Below, one piece after another: positions 1-5,911 of a stretch of DNA of 8,386 nucleotides (its first letter is position 1; the number at the start of each line of letters is the position of its first letter). The translations under genes were made by a program, and so were the position numbers. The notes beneath the pieces were generated by a model. That model had not been told where the DNA came from and did no database searches. It saw only the letters and a program-made list of their open reading frames with translations. The DNA comes from JBFHNV01 sp965365655 (GTDB taxonomy: Bacteria; Pseudomonadota; Gammaproteobacteria; HK1), in assembly GCA_965365655.1 (NCBI GenBank), contig CBDUCN010000236.1, positions 1-8,386 on the forward strand, read 5' to 3'.

Positions 1-1461
1 TACTACCACCCGCTGGACTACATCCGCGCGGTGGGCGAGGCGTGGGAGCGCGAGCGCTCGCCGGCGGCAAAGGACGCGATGGCGCAGATCCTGATGAACT
101 CCCGTATGAGCGCGGAAGGCCACCGCCCGATCTGCCAGGACACCGGCATCGTGGTCGTCTACGCGGACGTGGGCATGGACGTGCGCTTCGACGGCGACAT
201 GGATTTCGAATCCATGATCAACGAAGGCGTGCGCCGCGCGTACACGCACCCGGACAACGTGCTGCGCGCGTCGGTGGTGAGCCCGCCGGTGGGCGGGCGG
301 GTGAACACCCGCGACAACACGCCGGCCATCATCCACACGCGGCTGGTGAAGGGCGACAAGCTCGATCTCCGCCTCGCCGCGAAGGGTGGCGGATCCGAGA
401 ACAAGAGCAAGTTCGCGGTCGTGAACCCCAGCGACAGCATCGCCGACTGGGTCGTGAAGACGGTGCCCAGCATGGGCGCCGGATGGTGCCCGCCGGGGAT
501 CCTCGGTATCGGCATCGGCGGCAGCTCGGAGAAGGCCATGGTGCTCGCGAAGGAGGCGCTCATGGACCACATCGACATCCACGAGCTGCGCGAGCGCGGT
601 CCGCAGACTTACCTGGAGGAGCTGCGCCTCGAGATCTTCGACCGCGTCAACGCGCTGGGCATCGGCGCGCAGGGCCTCGGCGGCCTGACGACGGTGCTGG
701 ACGTCAAGATCAAGGAGTACCCCACCCACGCGGCGTCGCTGCCGGTCGCGATGATCCCGAACTGCGCGGCCACCCGGCACGTGCACTTCACCCTCGACGG
801 CAGCGGCCCGGCAGAGCTCACGCCGCCGCGCCTGGAGGATTGGCCGCAGGTCACCTGGGCCCCGTCCGCCGACGCGAAGCGGGTGAACCTGGACACGCTC
901 ACGCGCGACGAGGTGGCGTCGTGGAAGGCCGGCGACCGGCTGCTGCTCAGCGGCAAGCTGCTCACCGGGCGCGACGCGGCCCACAAGCGGATCCAGACGA
1001 TGCTGGAGGCCGGCGAGCCGCTGCCCGACGGCGTGGACTTCACGAACCGGGTCATCTACTACGTCGGCCCGGTGGACCCGGTGGGTGACGAGGTCGTGGG
1101 CCCGGCCGGCCCGACGACGTCGACGCGCATGGACAAGTTCACCGACATGATGCTCGGGCAGACCGGGCTCATCGGCATGGTCGGCAAGGCGGAGCGCGGC
1201 CCGGCGGCGGTGCAGTCCATCGCGAAGCACAAGGCCGCTTACCTGATGGCGGTGGGCGGCGCCGCGTACCTGGTGTCGAAGGCGATCAAGAAGACGCGGC
1301 TGATCGCGTTCGAGGACCTGGGCATGGAGGCGATCCGCGAGTTCGAGGTCGAGGACATGCCGGTCACCGTCGCAGTGGACAGCAGCGGGGACTCGGTGCA
1401 CGAGAGCGGGCCGAAGAAGTGGCGCGCGGAGATTGGCGGGGTGCCGGTGGAGGTGGCCTGA
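1..1461 (+). CDS. Class I fumarate hydratase, fused alpha/beta type, 5'-truncated by window edge
   Basis: Catalyses reversible hydration of fumarate to L-malate in the TCA cycle, in the cytoplasm, using an oxygen-sensitive [4Fe-4S] cluster. The frame is open from base 1 (YYHPLDYIRA precedes the GTG at 31), and this segment matches the conserved N-terminal region of the family. The gene therefore begins upstream of the window, probably by about 20 codons, and the GTG at 31 is not the start. The likely cluster cysteines are in HRPICQDTG (codon 133-135), GWCPPGILGIGIGG (487-489) and PNCAATRH (763-765). The C-terminal beta domain follows from about base 850, with LLSGKLLTGRDAAHKR, YYVGPVDPVGDEVVGPAGPT, MVGKAERG and AFEDLGMEAI. 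Both domains lie in one chain, as in E. coli FumA/FumB and the Pseudomonas enzymes; the archaeal type splits them. A class I tartrate dehydratase-like relative is possible but less likely. No reason to suspect a frameshift. Confidence 0.93.
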   Translation, partial: YYHPLDYIRAVGEAWERERSPAAKDAMAQILMNSRMSAEGHRPICQDTGIVVVYADVGMDVRFDGDMDFESMINEGVRRAYTHPDNVLRASVVSPPVGGRVNTRDNTPAIIHTRLVKGDKLDLRLAAKGGGSENKSKFAVVNPSDSIADWVVKTVPSMGAGWCPPGILGIGIGGSSEKAMVLAKEALMDHIDIHELRERGPQTYLEELRLEIFDRVNALGIGAQGLGGLTTVLDVKIKEYPTHAASLPVAMIPNCAATRHVHFTLDGSGPAELTPPRLEDWPQVTWAPSADAKRVNLDTLTRDEVASWKAGDRLLLSGKLLTGRDAAHKRIQTMLEAGEPLPDGVDFTNRVIYYVGPVDPVGDEVVGPAGPTTSTRMDKFTDMMLGQTGLIGMVGKAERGPAAVQSIAKHKAAYLMAVGGAAYLVSKAIKKTRLIAFEDLGMEAIREFEVEDMPVTVAVDSSGDSVHESGPKKWRAEIGGVPVEVA

Positions 1462-1481
1462 GGCGTGGCCGGGCCGGGGCG

Positions 1482-1501
1482 CCGGCTCCGGCCGGAGCCG
1501 G
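1482..1501. repeat. 20-bp perfect palindrome just after the fumarase stop
   Basis: Centred on GGCTCCGGCCGGAGCC and perfectly self-complementary over 20 bases, starting 20 bases after the fumarase stop codon. As RNA it can fold into a compact GC hairpin (about 8 bp with a 4-base loop). No T-tract follows, so it is not a textbook intrinsic terminator, though it may protect or end the fumarase message. Its last five bases are shared with the left arm of the larger inverted repeat at 1497-1606, so the two folds compete. Confidence 0.6.
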
Positions 1502-1606
1502 GAGATCGGTCCCGCCCGTCGCGACTCGCCGTGAATACGTCCCTGTAGCCTCGCGGGCGCCGTCCATGGCGCCCACGGTCGCGACGGGCGGGACCGATCT
1601 CCCGGC
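1497..1606. repeat. 110-bp inverted-repeat element with 29-bp perfect arms (MITE/REP-like)
   Basis: Left arm 1497-1525 (inner part GATCGGTCCCGCCCGTCGCG) is the exact reverse complement of right arm 1578-1606. The 52-base interior (1526-1577) carries a nested hairpin, GGGCGCC (1555-1561), loop GTCCAT, GGCGCCC (1568-1574), beside the unique core TGAATACGTCCCTGTAG. It lies between the fumarase and msrB genes. The size, terminal inverted repeats and lack of a protein suggest a non-autonomous mobile or dispersed intergenic repeat. From memory, a core of the form 'GAATACGTCCCTGTAG ... CCATGGCGCC' recurs between genes of several high-GC gammaproteobacteria; this could not be checked here. No clear target-site duplication is visible. 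Short open frames across it (encoding REYVPVASRAPSMAPTVAT) are not considered genes. Confidence 0.75.
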
Positions 1607-1651
1607 GCGGCGCCTGCGCTGCTGCGGTTTCGATGGCCGTCGTCGGGTCCT

Positions 1652-1670
1652 GTGCCGGGTCCACCGGCAC
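1652..1670 (+). other. Small hairpin in the msrB leader
   Basis: GTGCCGG (1652-1658) and CCGGCAC (1664-1670) form a 7-bp perfect stem with a GTCCA loop. It ends 31 bases before the msrB start and leaves the ribosome binding site free. Its role is unknown; it could simply reflect GC-rich composition. Confidence 0.3.
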
Positions 1671-1685
1671 CCGGGTGGTTGAGAA

Positions 1686-1692
1686 GAGGGAG
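1686..1692 (+). promoter_or_regulatory. Ribosome binding site of msrB
   Basis: GAGGGAG lies 9 bases before the ATG at 1702. It decides the msrB start in favour of that ATG over an in-frame ATG at 1633, which would add 23 residues (MAVVGSCAGSTG...) with no family resemblance. Confidence 0.7.
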
Positions 1693-1701
1693 TCAGGTTC
1701 C

Positions 1702-2100
1702 ATGGCCGACAAGATCGTGAAGAGCGACGCCGAGTGGCGCGAGCAGCTCACGAAGGAGCAGTACCAGGTCACGCGGCGCAAGGGCACCGAGCGTGCGTTC
1801 ACGGGCGAGTACCACGACGCGAAGACGCCCGGCGTGTACCGCTGCGTGTGCTGCGGGACGCCGCTGTTCGATTCCGACACCAAGTTCGATTCCGGGACGG
1901 GGTGGCCCAGCTTCTGGGCGCCCATCGACGGCGACGCGGTGGCCGAGGAGGAGGATCGCAGTCTTTGGATGCGGCGCACCGAGGTGCTGTGCGCGCGCTG
2001 CGATGCGCACCTCGGGCACGTGTTCCCGGACGGACCGGCGCCCACCGGGCTTCGCTACTGCATGAACTCGGCGGCGCTGCGGCTGGAGCCGAAGGAGTAG
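1702..2100 (+). CDS. msrB: Peptide-methionine (R)-S-oxide reductase MsrB
   Basis: Reduces the R epimer of methionine sulfoxide in proteins, usually with thioredoxin as reductant; cytoplasmic, 132 residues, a normal length for a single-domain MsrB. Two CxxC zinc motifs are present, Cys48/Cys51 (RCVCCGTPLF) and Cys97/Cys100 (CARCDAHLGHVF). The catalytic cysteine is Cys120 in RYCMNSAALRL. The substrate-pocket motif GTGWPSFW is at 65-72. Thr66 replaces the resolving cysteine that E. coli MsrB has at this place (SGCGWPSF), so the enzyme either resolves through another cysteine or is reduced directly. Cys50, inside the first CxxC, is the only other cysteine. The start is chosen on the GAGGGAG site and family fit. 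It follows fumarase in the same direction, 240 bp away across the inverted-repeat element, and probably has its own promoter. Confidence 0.95.
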   Translation: MADKIVKSDAEWREQLTKEQYQVTRRKGTERAFTGEYHDAKTPGVYRCVCCGTPLFDSDTKFDSGTGWPSFWAPIDGDAVAEEEDRSLWMRRTEVLCARCDAHLGHVFPDGPAPTGLRYCMNSAALRLEPKE

Positions 2101-2111
2101 CGCCCGCGCCG

Positions 2112-2131
2112 GGCCCGCAGACAGGCGGGCC
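2112..2131 (+). terminator. Terminator-like hairpin after msrB
   Basis: GGCCCGC (2112-2118) pairs with GCGGGCC (2125-2131) around the loop AGACAG, with one more G-U pair outside, 11 bases after the msrB stop. There is no T-tract. It competes with the longer stem at 2128-2170. Confidence 0.4.
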
Positions 2132-2170
2132 TCGCGCGGCACGGGCGTTCGGTGGCGCCGGCGCGAGGCC
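2128..2170. terminator. Inverted repeat between convergent msrB and MFS genes, possible bidirectional terminator
   Basis: GGCCTCGCGC (2128-2137) is the exact reverse complement of GCGCGAGGCC (2161-2170), with a 23-base loop. It sits in the 115-bp gap between two genes read toward each other, where a shared terminator would be expected. No T-tract is seen on either strand. Confidence 0.4.
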
Positions 2171-2185
2171 GCGTTGCCGGCGATG

Positions 2186-2202
2186 AGGCACCGGCCGTGC
2201 CT
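2186..2202 (-). terminator. Terminator-like hairpin after the leftward MFS gene
   Basis: AGGCAC (2186-2191), loop CGGCC, GTGCCT (2197-2202): a 6-bp perfect stem 13 bases past the stop of the - strand transporter. No T-tract; weak candidate. Confidence 0.3.
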
Positions 2203-2215
2203 GCGCGGCGTCCTG

Positions 2216-3484
2216 TCAGGTCGCGTCGCGGCGGACCGTGGGCTCCTCCGCGGGGCCGTCGCCCTCCGGCACCTCGAACACCGTCGACACCGTCTGCGCC
2301 GCCTGCAGGGCCTCGGCGAAGTGGCCGCGATCCTCCATCGGCGCCGCGGCGCGGCGGGTGAGCCGCCAGCAGGTGAACGCGGCCAGCACGCCGTGCACCG
2401 CGGCGGTGAACAGGAACAGCGCGCCGGCGCCGAGCACGCCGCTGCCCATCAGGGCCGACGCCGCCAGCGGCCCGAGCACGGCGCCGCCGGCGAACACCAG
2501 CAGCAGGCCGCTGGAGGCCTCGACGAAGTCCTCGCGTGCGACGTGGTCGTTGGTATGCGCGATGGCGACGCCGTACAGGGGGAACGCGAAGAACCCGAAC
2601 AGCGCACCCATCCCCAGCAGCAGGCGCTGGTCCTGCGCGCCGTGGGCCAGCATCCCGGCCGTCGCGACGGCGCCGGCGCAGATCCCGAGCACGACGAAGC
2701 GACGGTCGGTGCGGTCCGACAGCAGGCCGAGCGGCCACTGCCCCAGCGCGCCGCCGATCACCACCGCGCTCATGAACAGCGCGATCCCCTCCACGTCCAG
2801 CCCGATGCGCTCGGCGTACACCGGGCCCAGCGCCCAGAACGAGCCGTTGGCGAGGCCCACGGCGAGGCAGCCCATGAAGCCCACCGGCGACACGCGGTAC
2901 AGGCGCAGCAGCCGCACGCGGGTCGCCTGCACCGGCGCCGGCGTGGTCGCGCGCGTGAAGCCGACGGGAACGGCCGCGAAGGACACCAGCACCGCGGCGA
3001 CCAGGAACAGCTCGAAGCTCTGCGGGTCGTAGAGCACCAGCGTCATCTGCCCGGCCGTGATCACGGTGAGCTGGATGAACATGTACGCGGACAGCACCAT
3101 GCCGCGCGACTCGCTGCTCGACTGGTCGTTGAGCCAGCTCTCGATGACCACGTAGAGCACCGCGAAGCAGAACCCGGACAGCCCGCGCAGCAGCCACCAC
3201 GGGGCCGGCTCGACGAACAGCGCGTGCAGCAGCGGCGTCGCGGAGGCCACGGCCGCCATGGACAGGAACACGCGCACGTGGCCGACCCGTCGCAGGCCGT
3301 GCGGCCCCCACAGGCAGCCGAGCGCGAAGCCGACGAAGTACGCGGAGCCCAGCGCGCCAAGATCGACGTTGCTGAACGCCTCGAGCTCCCCGCGCACCGG
3401 CAGCAGCGTGATCTGGACGCCGTTGCCGGTGAGCAGCAGCGCCGTGCTGACGAGCAGCGCGGCGACGGGGGCGAGGGCGGTCAC
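2216..3484 (-). CDS. YcaD-like major facilitator superfamily transporter (first paralog)
   Basis: A 422-residue inner-membrane secondary transporter with about 12 hydrophobic segments in two halves; substrate unknown. The family signs are those of E. coli YcaD: GNGVQITLLPVR in TM1 (20-31), the degenerate loop GPHGLRRVGHVRVF after TM2 (60-73), IESWLN (114-119), SPVGF (199-203), and the motif-A repeat GQWPLGLLSDRTDRR (248-262), followed by TNDHVAREDF (311-320). The C-terminal tail from about 376 is hydrophilic and acidic. The start is GTG, chosen because TM1 begins right away and because numbering then matches the second transporter at 6902. No good Shine-Dalgarno is visible, which suggests coupling to the upstream mscS-type gene, whose stop lies 21 bp before. 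The two genes are probably one leftward operon. E. coli YcaD itself has no established substrate, so none is assigned. Confidence 0.88.
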   Translation of the reverse strand: MTALAPVAALLVSTALLLTGNGVQITLLPVRGELEAFSNVDLGALGSAYFVGFALGCLWGPHGLRRVGHVRVFLSMAAVASATPLLHALFVEPAPWWLLRGLSGFCFAVLYVVIESWLNDQSSSESRGMVLSAYMFIQLTVITAGQMTLVLYDPQSFELFLVAAVLVSFAAVPVGFTRATTPAPVQATRVRLLRLYRVSPVGFMGCLAVGLANGSFWALGPVYAERIGLDVEGIALFMSAVVIGGALGQWPLGLLSDRTDRRFVVLGICAGAVATAGMLAHGAQDQRLLLGMGALFGFFAFPLYGVAIAHTNDHVAREDFVEASSGLLLVFAGGAVLGPLAASALMGSGVLGAGALFLFTAAVHGVLAAFTCWRLTRRAAAPMEDRGHFAEALQAAQTVSTVFEVPEGDGPAEEPTVRRDAT

Positions 3485-3505
3485 CTGCGGCGCCCGGGCC
3501 GCGCG

Positions 3506-5770
3506 TCAGGCGCGCTGCGGCTGCGGCGCCGGGCCCGGATCAGGATCGTCCGTGCCGGCGCCCGGCTCCGCGCCGGGCGGGGCATCGCCCCCCGCCTCGC
3601 TGCCCGGTGCCGGGAGCTGCCCGCCCGCGATGCGCAGCGGCGGCGCGCTGCCGTCCTTGTCCGCGCCCATGTACAGCGTGACGTGCGGGAACGGGATCTC
3701 GACGCCGCGCTCGTCGAAGATCTCCTTGATGATCTCGTTGTACGCGCGGCCCATCGCCCACTGGGTGCCCGGCATGCACTTGATGCGCACGCGCACGTTC
3801 ACCGCCGAGTCGCCGAACGTGGTCAGACCGTGCACCTCCAGCGGCGCGATGATCTTCTCGCCGTGCTCGGTCTCCTTGAGGCGGTCGAAGGCCTCCTGCA
3901 GCAGCGACTTCACCTCGGCCACGTTCTCGCGGTACGCGACGCCGATCTCGGTCACGCAGTAGGAGAAGCCCTTCATGAAGTTCGACACGCTGTCGGCGGA
4001 GCTGAACGGGATCACGTGGTACACGCCGTTGACGTCGCGCAGGCCCACGGAGCGGATCGTCAGGCGCTCCACGGCGCCGGTGATGCCGCCCACGGTCACG
4101 ACGTCGCCCTCGTTCATCGCGTTCTCGAGCTGTATGAAGGCGCCGGTGATCACGTCCTGCACCAGCTTCTGGGCGCCGAAGCCGATGGCCAGACCCAGCA
4201 CGCCGGCACCGGCCAGCAGCGGCGCGATGTTCACGCCGAGCTGCGCGAGCACGAGCATCAGGGTGATCACGACCAGCGCGATCACGAAGGCGTTGCGGAA
4301 CAGCGCCAGCAGCGTGCGCTCGCGCGGCGTCGGCGCGGTGCCGAAGTCCGGGTTCAGCCGGTACTCCACCCACGAGCTCATCGCGAGGTACAGCGCGAGG
4401 CCGAAGAGCGCGATGAGGAATGCCGAGAAGAATCGCAGCAGCACCTCGCGCCCGCCCTCGCCCTCGAACCAGGCCAGGAAGTCGGTGATCCCCCAGATGT
4501 GCGCCAGCGCGACCAGCACCGCGACCATCACCGCCAGGCGCACGACCTTGAGGATCGCCGGCACGTAGGCGTTCAGCCGCGCCTCCAGCAGCGGCAGGCG
4601 CGCGCGCACCTCGTCAGACAGGTGCATGCCGCTGGAGATCCAGCGCGAGATGAAGCCCACCACCAGCGTGCCCAGCATCACGGCCACCACCGACTGCAGG
4701 GTGGACCAGCCCATCTCGCGCACGCCGTAGTCACCGCCCGCGGACCACACGCCGAACAGCGACAGCAGGTAGACGATGGCCACCACGTGCCAGGTTCTCG
4801 CCAGCAGCGACAGCACCCAGCTCTCGAGGCGCCCGGGCGCGCGGGCGGCGCGCGCCTGCAGCGCGTCGCGCACGGCCGTGCGGTTCTGCATCACGACGAC
4901 CAGCGTGATGGCCAGCGCGGTGAGCGCCACCAGCACGGCGATCGCGCGGCCCGCCCCGAACGACACGCGCGCGCCCACGATGGGTACGACCAGCATCATG
5001 CCGTAGCCCACCAGGCTCACCAGGCGGCTGCTCCAGAAGCCCCAGTACGCGGCCGTCTCGTCGCCCATCGGCAGCAGCCGCAGCGCGCCGAAGCGCGGCG
5101 CCAGCACCGCACGCACCAGCACCTTCACGAGCTCGATGATCAGGAACGCGTTGAGGAACAGCGATTGCGGCACGTCCATGCTGCCGGCTTCGCCGAAGCC
5201 CAGCGCGAAGCCGTAGCCGCCGGCCCAGGCGCCCACCGCGCACAGCGCGTCCGCAAGCGAGGAGGCCAGCAGCAGCAGCAGCCTGCGCCACCACACGGCG
5301 CCCTCGGCGCGACGCTCGAGGCTGCGGTACAGCCGCGTCGCGACGAAGCGCAGCACGAAGAACAGCGCGAGCGTGACGGCCACTACGACCGCGAGGTCCC
5401 GCGCCAGCGCCAGCGTGCGTTCCAGCGTTTCCCCGGTATCGCCTTCGAACAGCGCGCGCACGTCCACGAGGGCGCGGCTGGTGGCGCTGATCATCGTCGC
5501 AAAGCGCTCGGCCGCCTCACGCGTGGTGTCGGCCAGCGCGCGCACCACGCCGAGATCCGGCGCCGGCACGGGCGCCGCCGCCGCGGGTCCCTCGGCGACC
5601 TCGAGCAGGCGCGCGATCAGCGCCTCGCGGGCGGCATCGTCCTTCAGCATCTCGGCCAGCGCCTTCGCCTGCTCCGCGCCGGGCGGCGGGGGATCCGCGG
5701 CCGGCTCCTGGGCGTGTGCGCTGGCGGAGAGCAGCAGGCAGGCGGCGAGGACGCGCAACGGTCGAATCAT
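3506..5770 (-). CDS. YbiO-like large mechanosensitive channel of the MscS family
   Basis: A 754-residue inner-membrane channel expected to open under membrane tension and release solutes on hypo-osmotic shock. Residues 1-20 look like a signal peptide (LRVLAACLLLSASAHA, cleavage after AHA). A charged region that may be periplasmic (about 21-120) follows, then about ten hydrophobic segments between 122 and 512. The pore helix is NIAPLLAGAGVLGLAIGFGAQ (514-534), continuing KLVQDVITGAFIQLENAMNEGD. The MscS beta domain follows (VVTVGGITGAVERLTIRSVGLRDVNGVYHVIPFS, 557-590) and an alpha/beta cap ends in FPHVTLYM (694-701). These match E. coli YbiO (741 residues) better than the small MscS (286). Residues about 702-754 are a low-complexity Pro/Gly/Asp tail. 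The ATG at 5770 is chosen for the signal peptide and a GGAG 7 bases upstream; the frame stays open far upstream only as an antisense shadow of oxyR. It is divergent from oxyR and is followed by the MFS gene. Confidence 0.92.
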   Translation of the reverse strand: MIRPLRVLAACLLLSASAHAQEPAADPPPPGAEQAKALAEMLKDDAAREALIARLLEVAEGPAAAAPVPAPDLGVVRALADTTREAAERFATMISATSRALVDVRALFEGDTGETLERTLALARDLAVVVAVTLALFFVLRFVATRLYRSLERRAEGAVWWRRLLLLLASSLADALCAVGAWAGGYGFALGFGEAGSMDVPQSLFLNAFLIIELVKVLVRAVLAPRFGALRLLPMGDETAAYWGFWSSRLVSLVGYGMMLVVPIVGARVSFGAGRAIAVLVALTALAITLVVVMQNRTAVRDALQARAARAPGRLESWVLSLLARTWHVVAIVYLLSLFGVWSAGGDYGVREMGWSTLQSVVAVMLGTLVVGFISRWISSGMHLSDEVRARLPLLEARLNAYVPAILKVVRLAVMVAVLVALAHIWGITDFLAWFEGEGGREVLLRFFSAFLIALFGLALYLAMSSWVEYRLNPDFGTAPTPRERTLLALFRNAFVIALVVITLMLVLAQLGVNIAPLLAGAGVLGLAIGFGAQKLVQDVITGAFIQLENAMNEGDVVTVGGITGAVERLTIRSVGLRDVNGVYHVIPFSSADSVSNFMKGFSYCVTEIGVAYRENVAEVKSLLQEAFDRLKETEHGEKIIAPLEVHGLTTFGDSAVNVRVRIKCMPGTQWAMGRAYNEIIKEIFDERGVEIPFPHVTLYMGADKDGSAPPLRIAGGQLPAPGSEAGGDAPPGAEPGAGTDDPDPGPAPQPQRA

Positions 5771-5777
5771 TCCGGAA

Positions 5778-5781
5778 CTCC
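5778..5781 (-). promoter_or_regulatory. Ribosome binding site of the mscS-type gene
   Basis: GGAG on the - strand, 7 bases before the ATG at 5770. It supports that ATG as the start within a frame that is open for more than 2 kb upstream. Confidence 0.65.
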
Positions 5782-5885
5782 AGACGACAGCGTGGTCACG
5801 GGCACTCGGGGCATCCCGCGCGGCCCGCGCGAAAACGCCGAATGGTACCCCGCCGCGCCGGGCGCAGGGAGCGCGTGCGCCACGT

Positions 5886-5902
5886 GATAGCACAGGGCTA
5901 TC
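5886..5902. promoter_or_regulatory. Putative OxyR operator, GATAG-N7-CTATC
   Basis: A perfect 5-bp inverted repeat with a 7-base spacer (CACAGGG) matching the E. coli OxyR consensus spacing (ATAG-N7-CTAT) and containing a LysR-type T-N11-A box (T5888, A5900). It ends 9 bases before the oxyR start and sits in the divergent region, 115 bases from the mscS-type start. A position this close to oxyR fits autorepression, as known for E. coli oxyR. Only one palindrome is seen; the second half of the four-part E. coli site is not recognisable. Assignment rests on the motif and the neighbouring gene, not on binding data. Confidence 0.72.
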
Positions 5903-5904
5903 AT
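5899..5904 (+). promoter_or_regulatory. Possible -10 element of oxyR
   Basis: TATCAT differs from TATAAT at one base and overlaps the right half of the OxyR-type palindrome. Transcription from it would begin near 5911, almost at the GTG start. No convincing -35 is seen 16-18 bases upstream (TGCGCC and similar), so the promoter is weak or activator-dependent, or not real. Confidence 0.35.
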
Positions 5905-5911
5905 CCAACGC

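Noticed and set aside
31..33. GTG as the fumarase start
   Set aside because: The frame is open to the window edge, and the ten residues before it (YYHPLDYIRA) belong to the conserved family sequence.
1419..1682. An 87-codon open frame across the fumarase-msrB gap (and a 70-codon one on the other strand)
   Set aside because: It overlaps the fumarase end and runs through both arms of the inverted repeat. The peptide has no domain and no ribosome binding site was seen.
1633..1701. Upstream ATG as an alternative msrB start
   Set aside because: The extra 23 residues do not fit the MsrB family, and the strong GAGGGAG site serves the ATG at 1702.
5821..5870. Possible promoter for the mscS-type gene on the - strand (TACCAT at 5847-5842)
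   Set aside because: The hexamer is a modest -10 and the spot where a -35 should lie reads TCCCTG, which does not resemble one. Not enough to call.
2174..5887. A 1237-codon open frame on the + strand
   Set aside because: It is antisense to the MFS and mscS-type genes. Its translation is Arg/His/Gln/Ala-rich low complexity without any domain, a typical product of GC-rich codon bias on the opposite strand.
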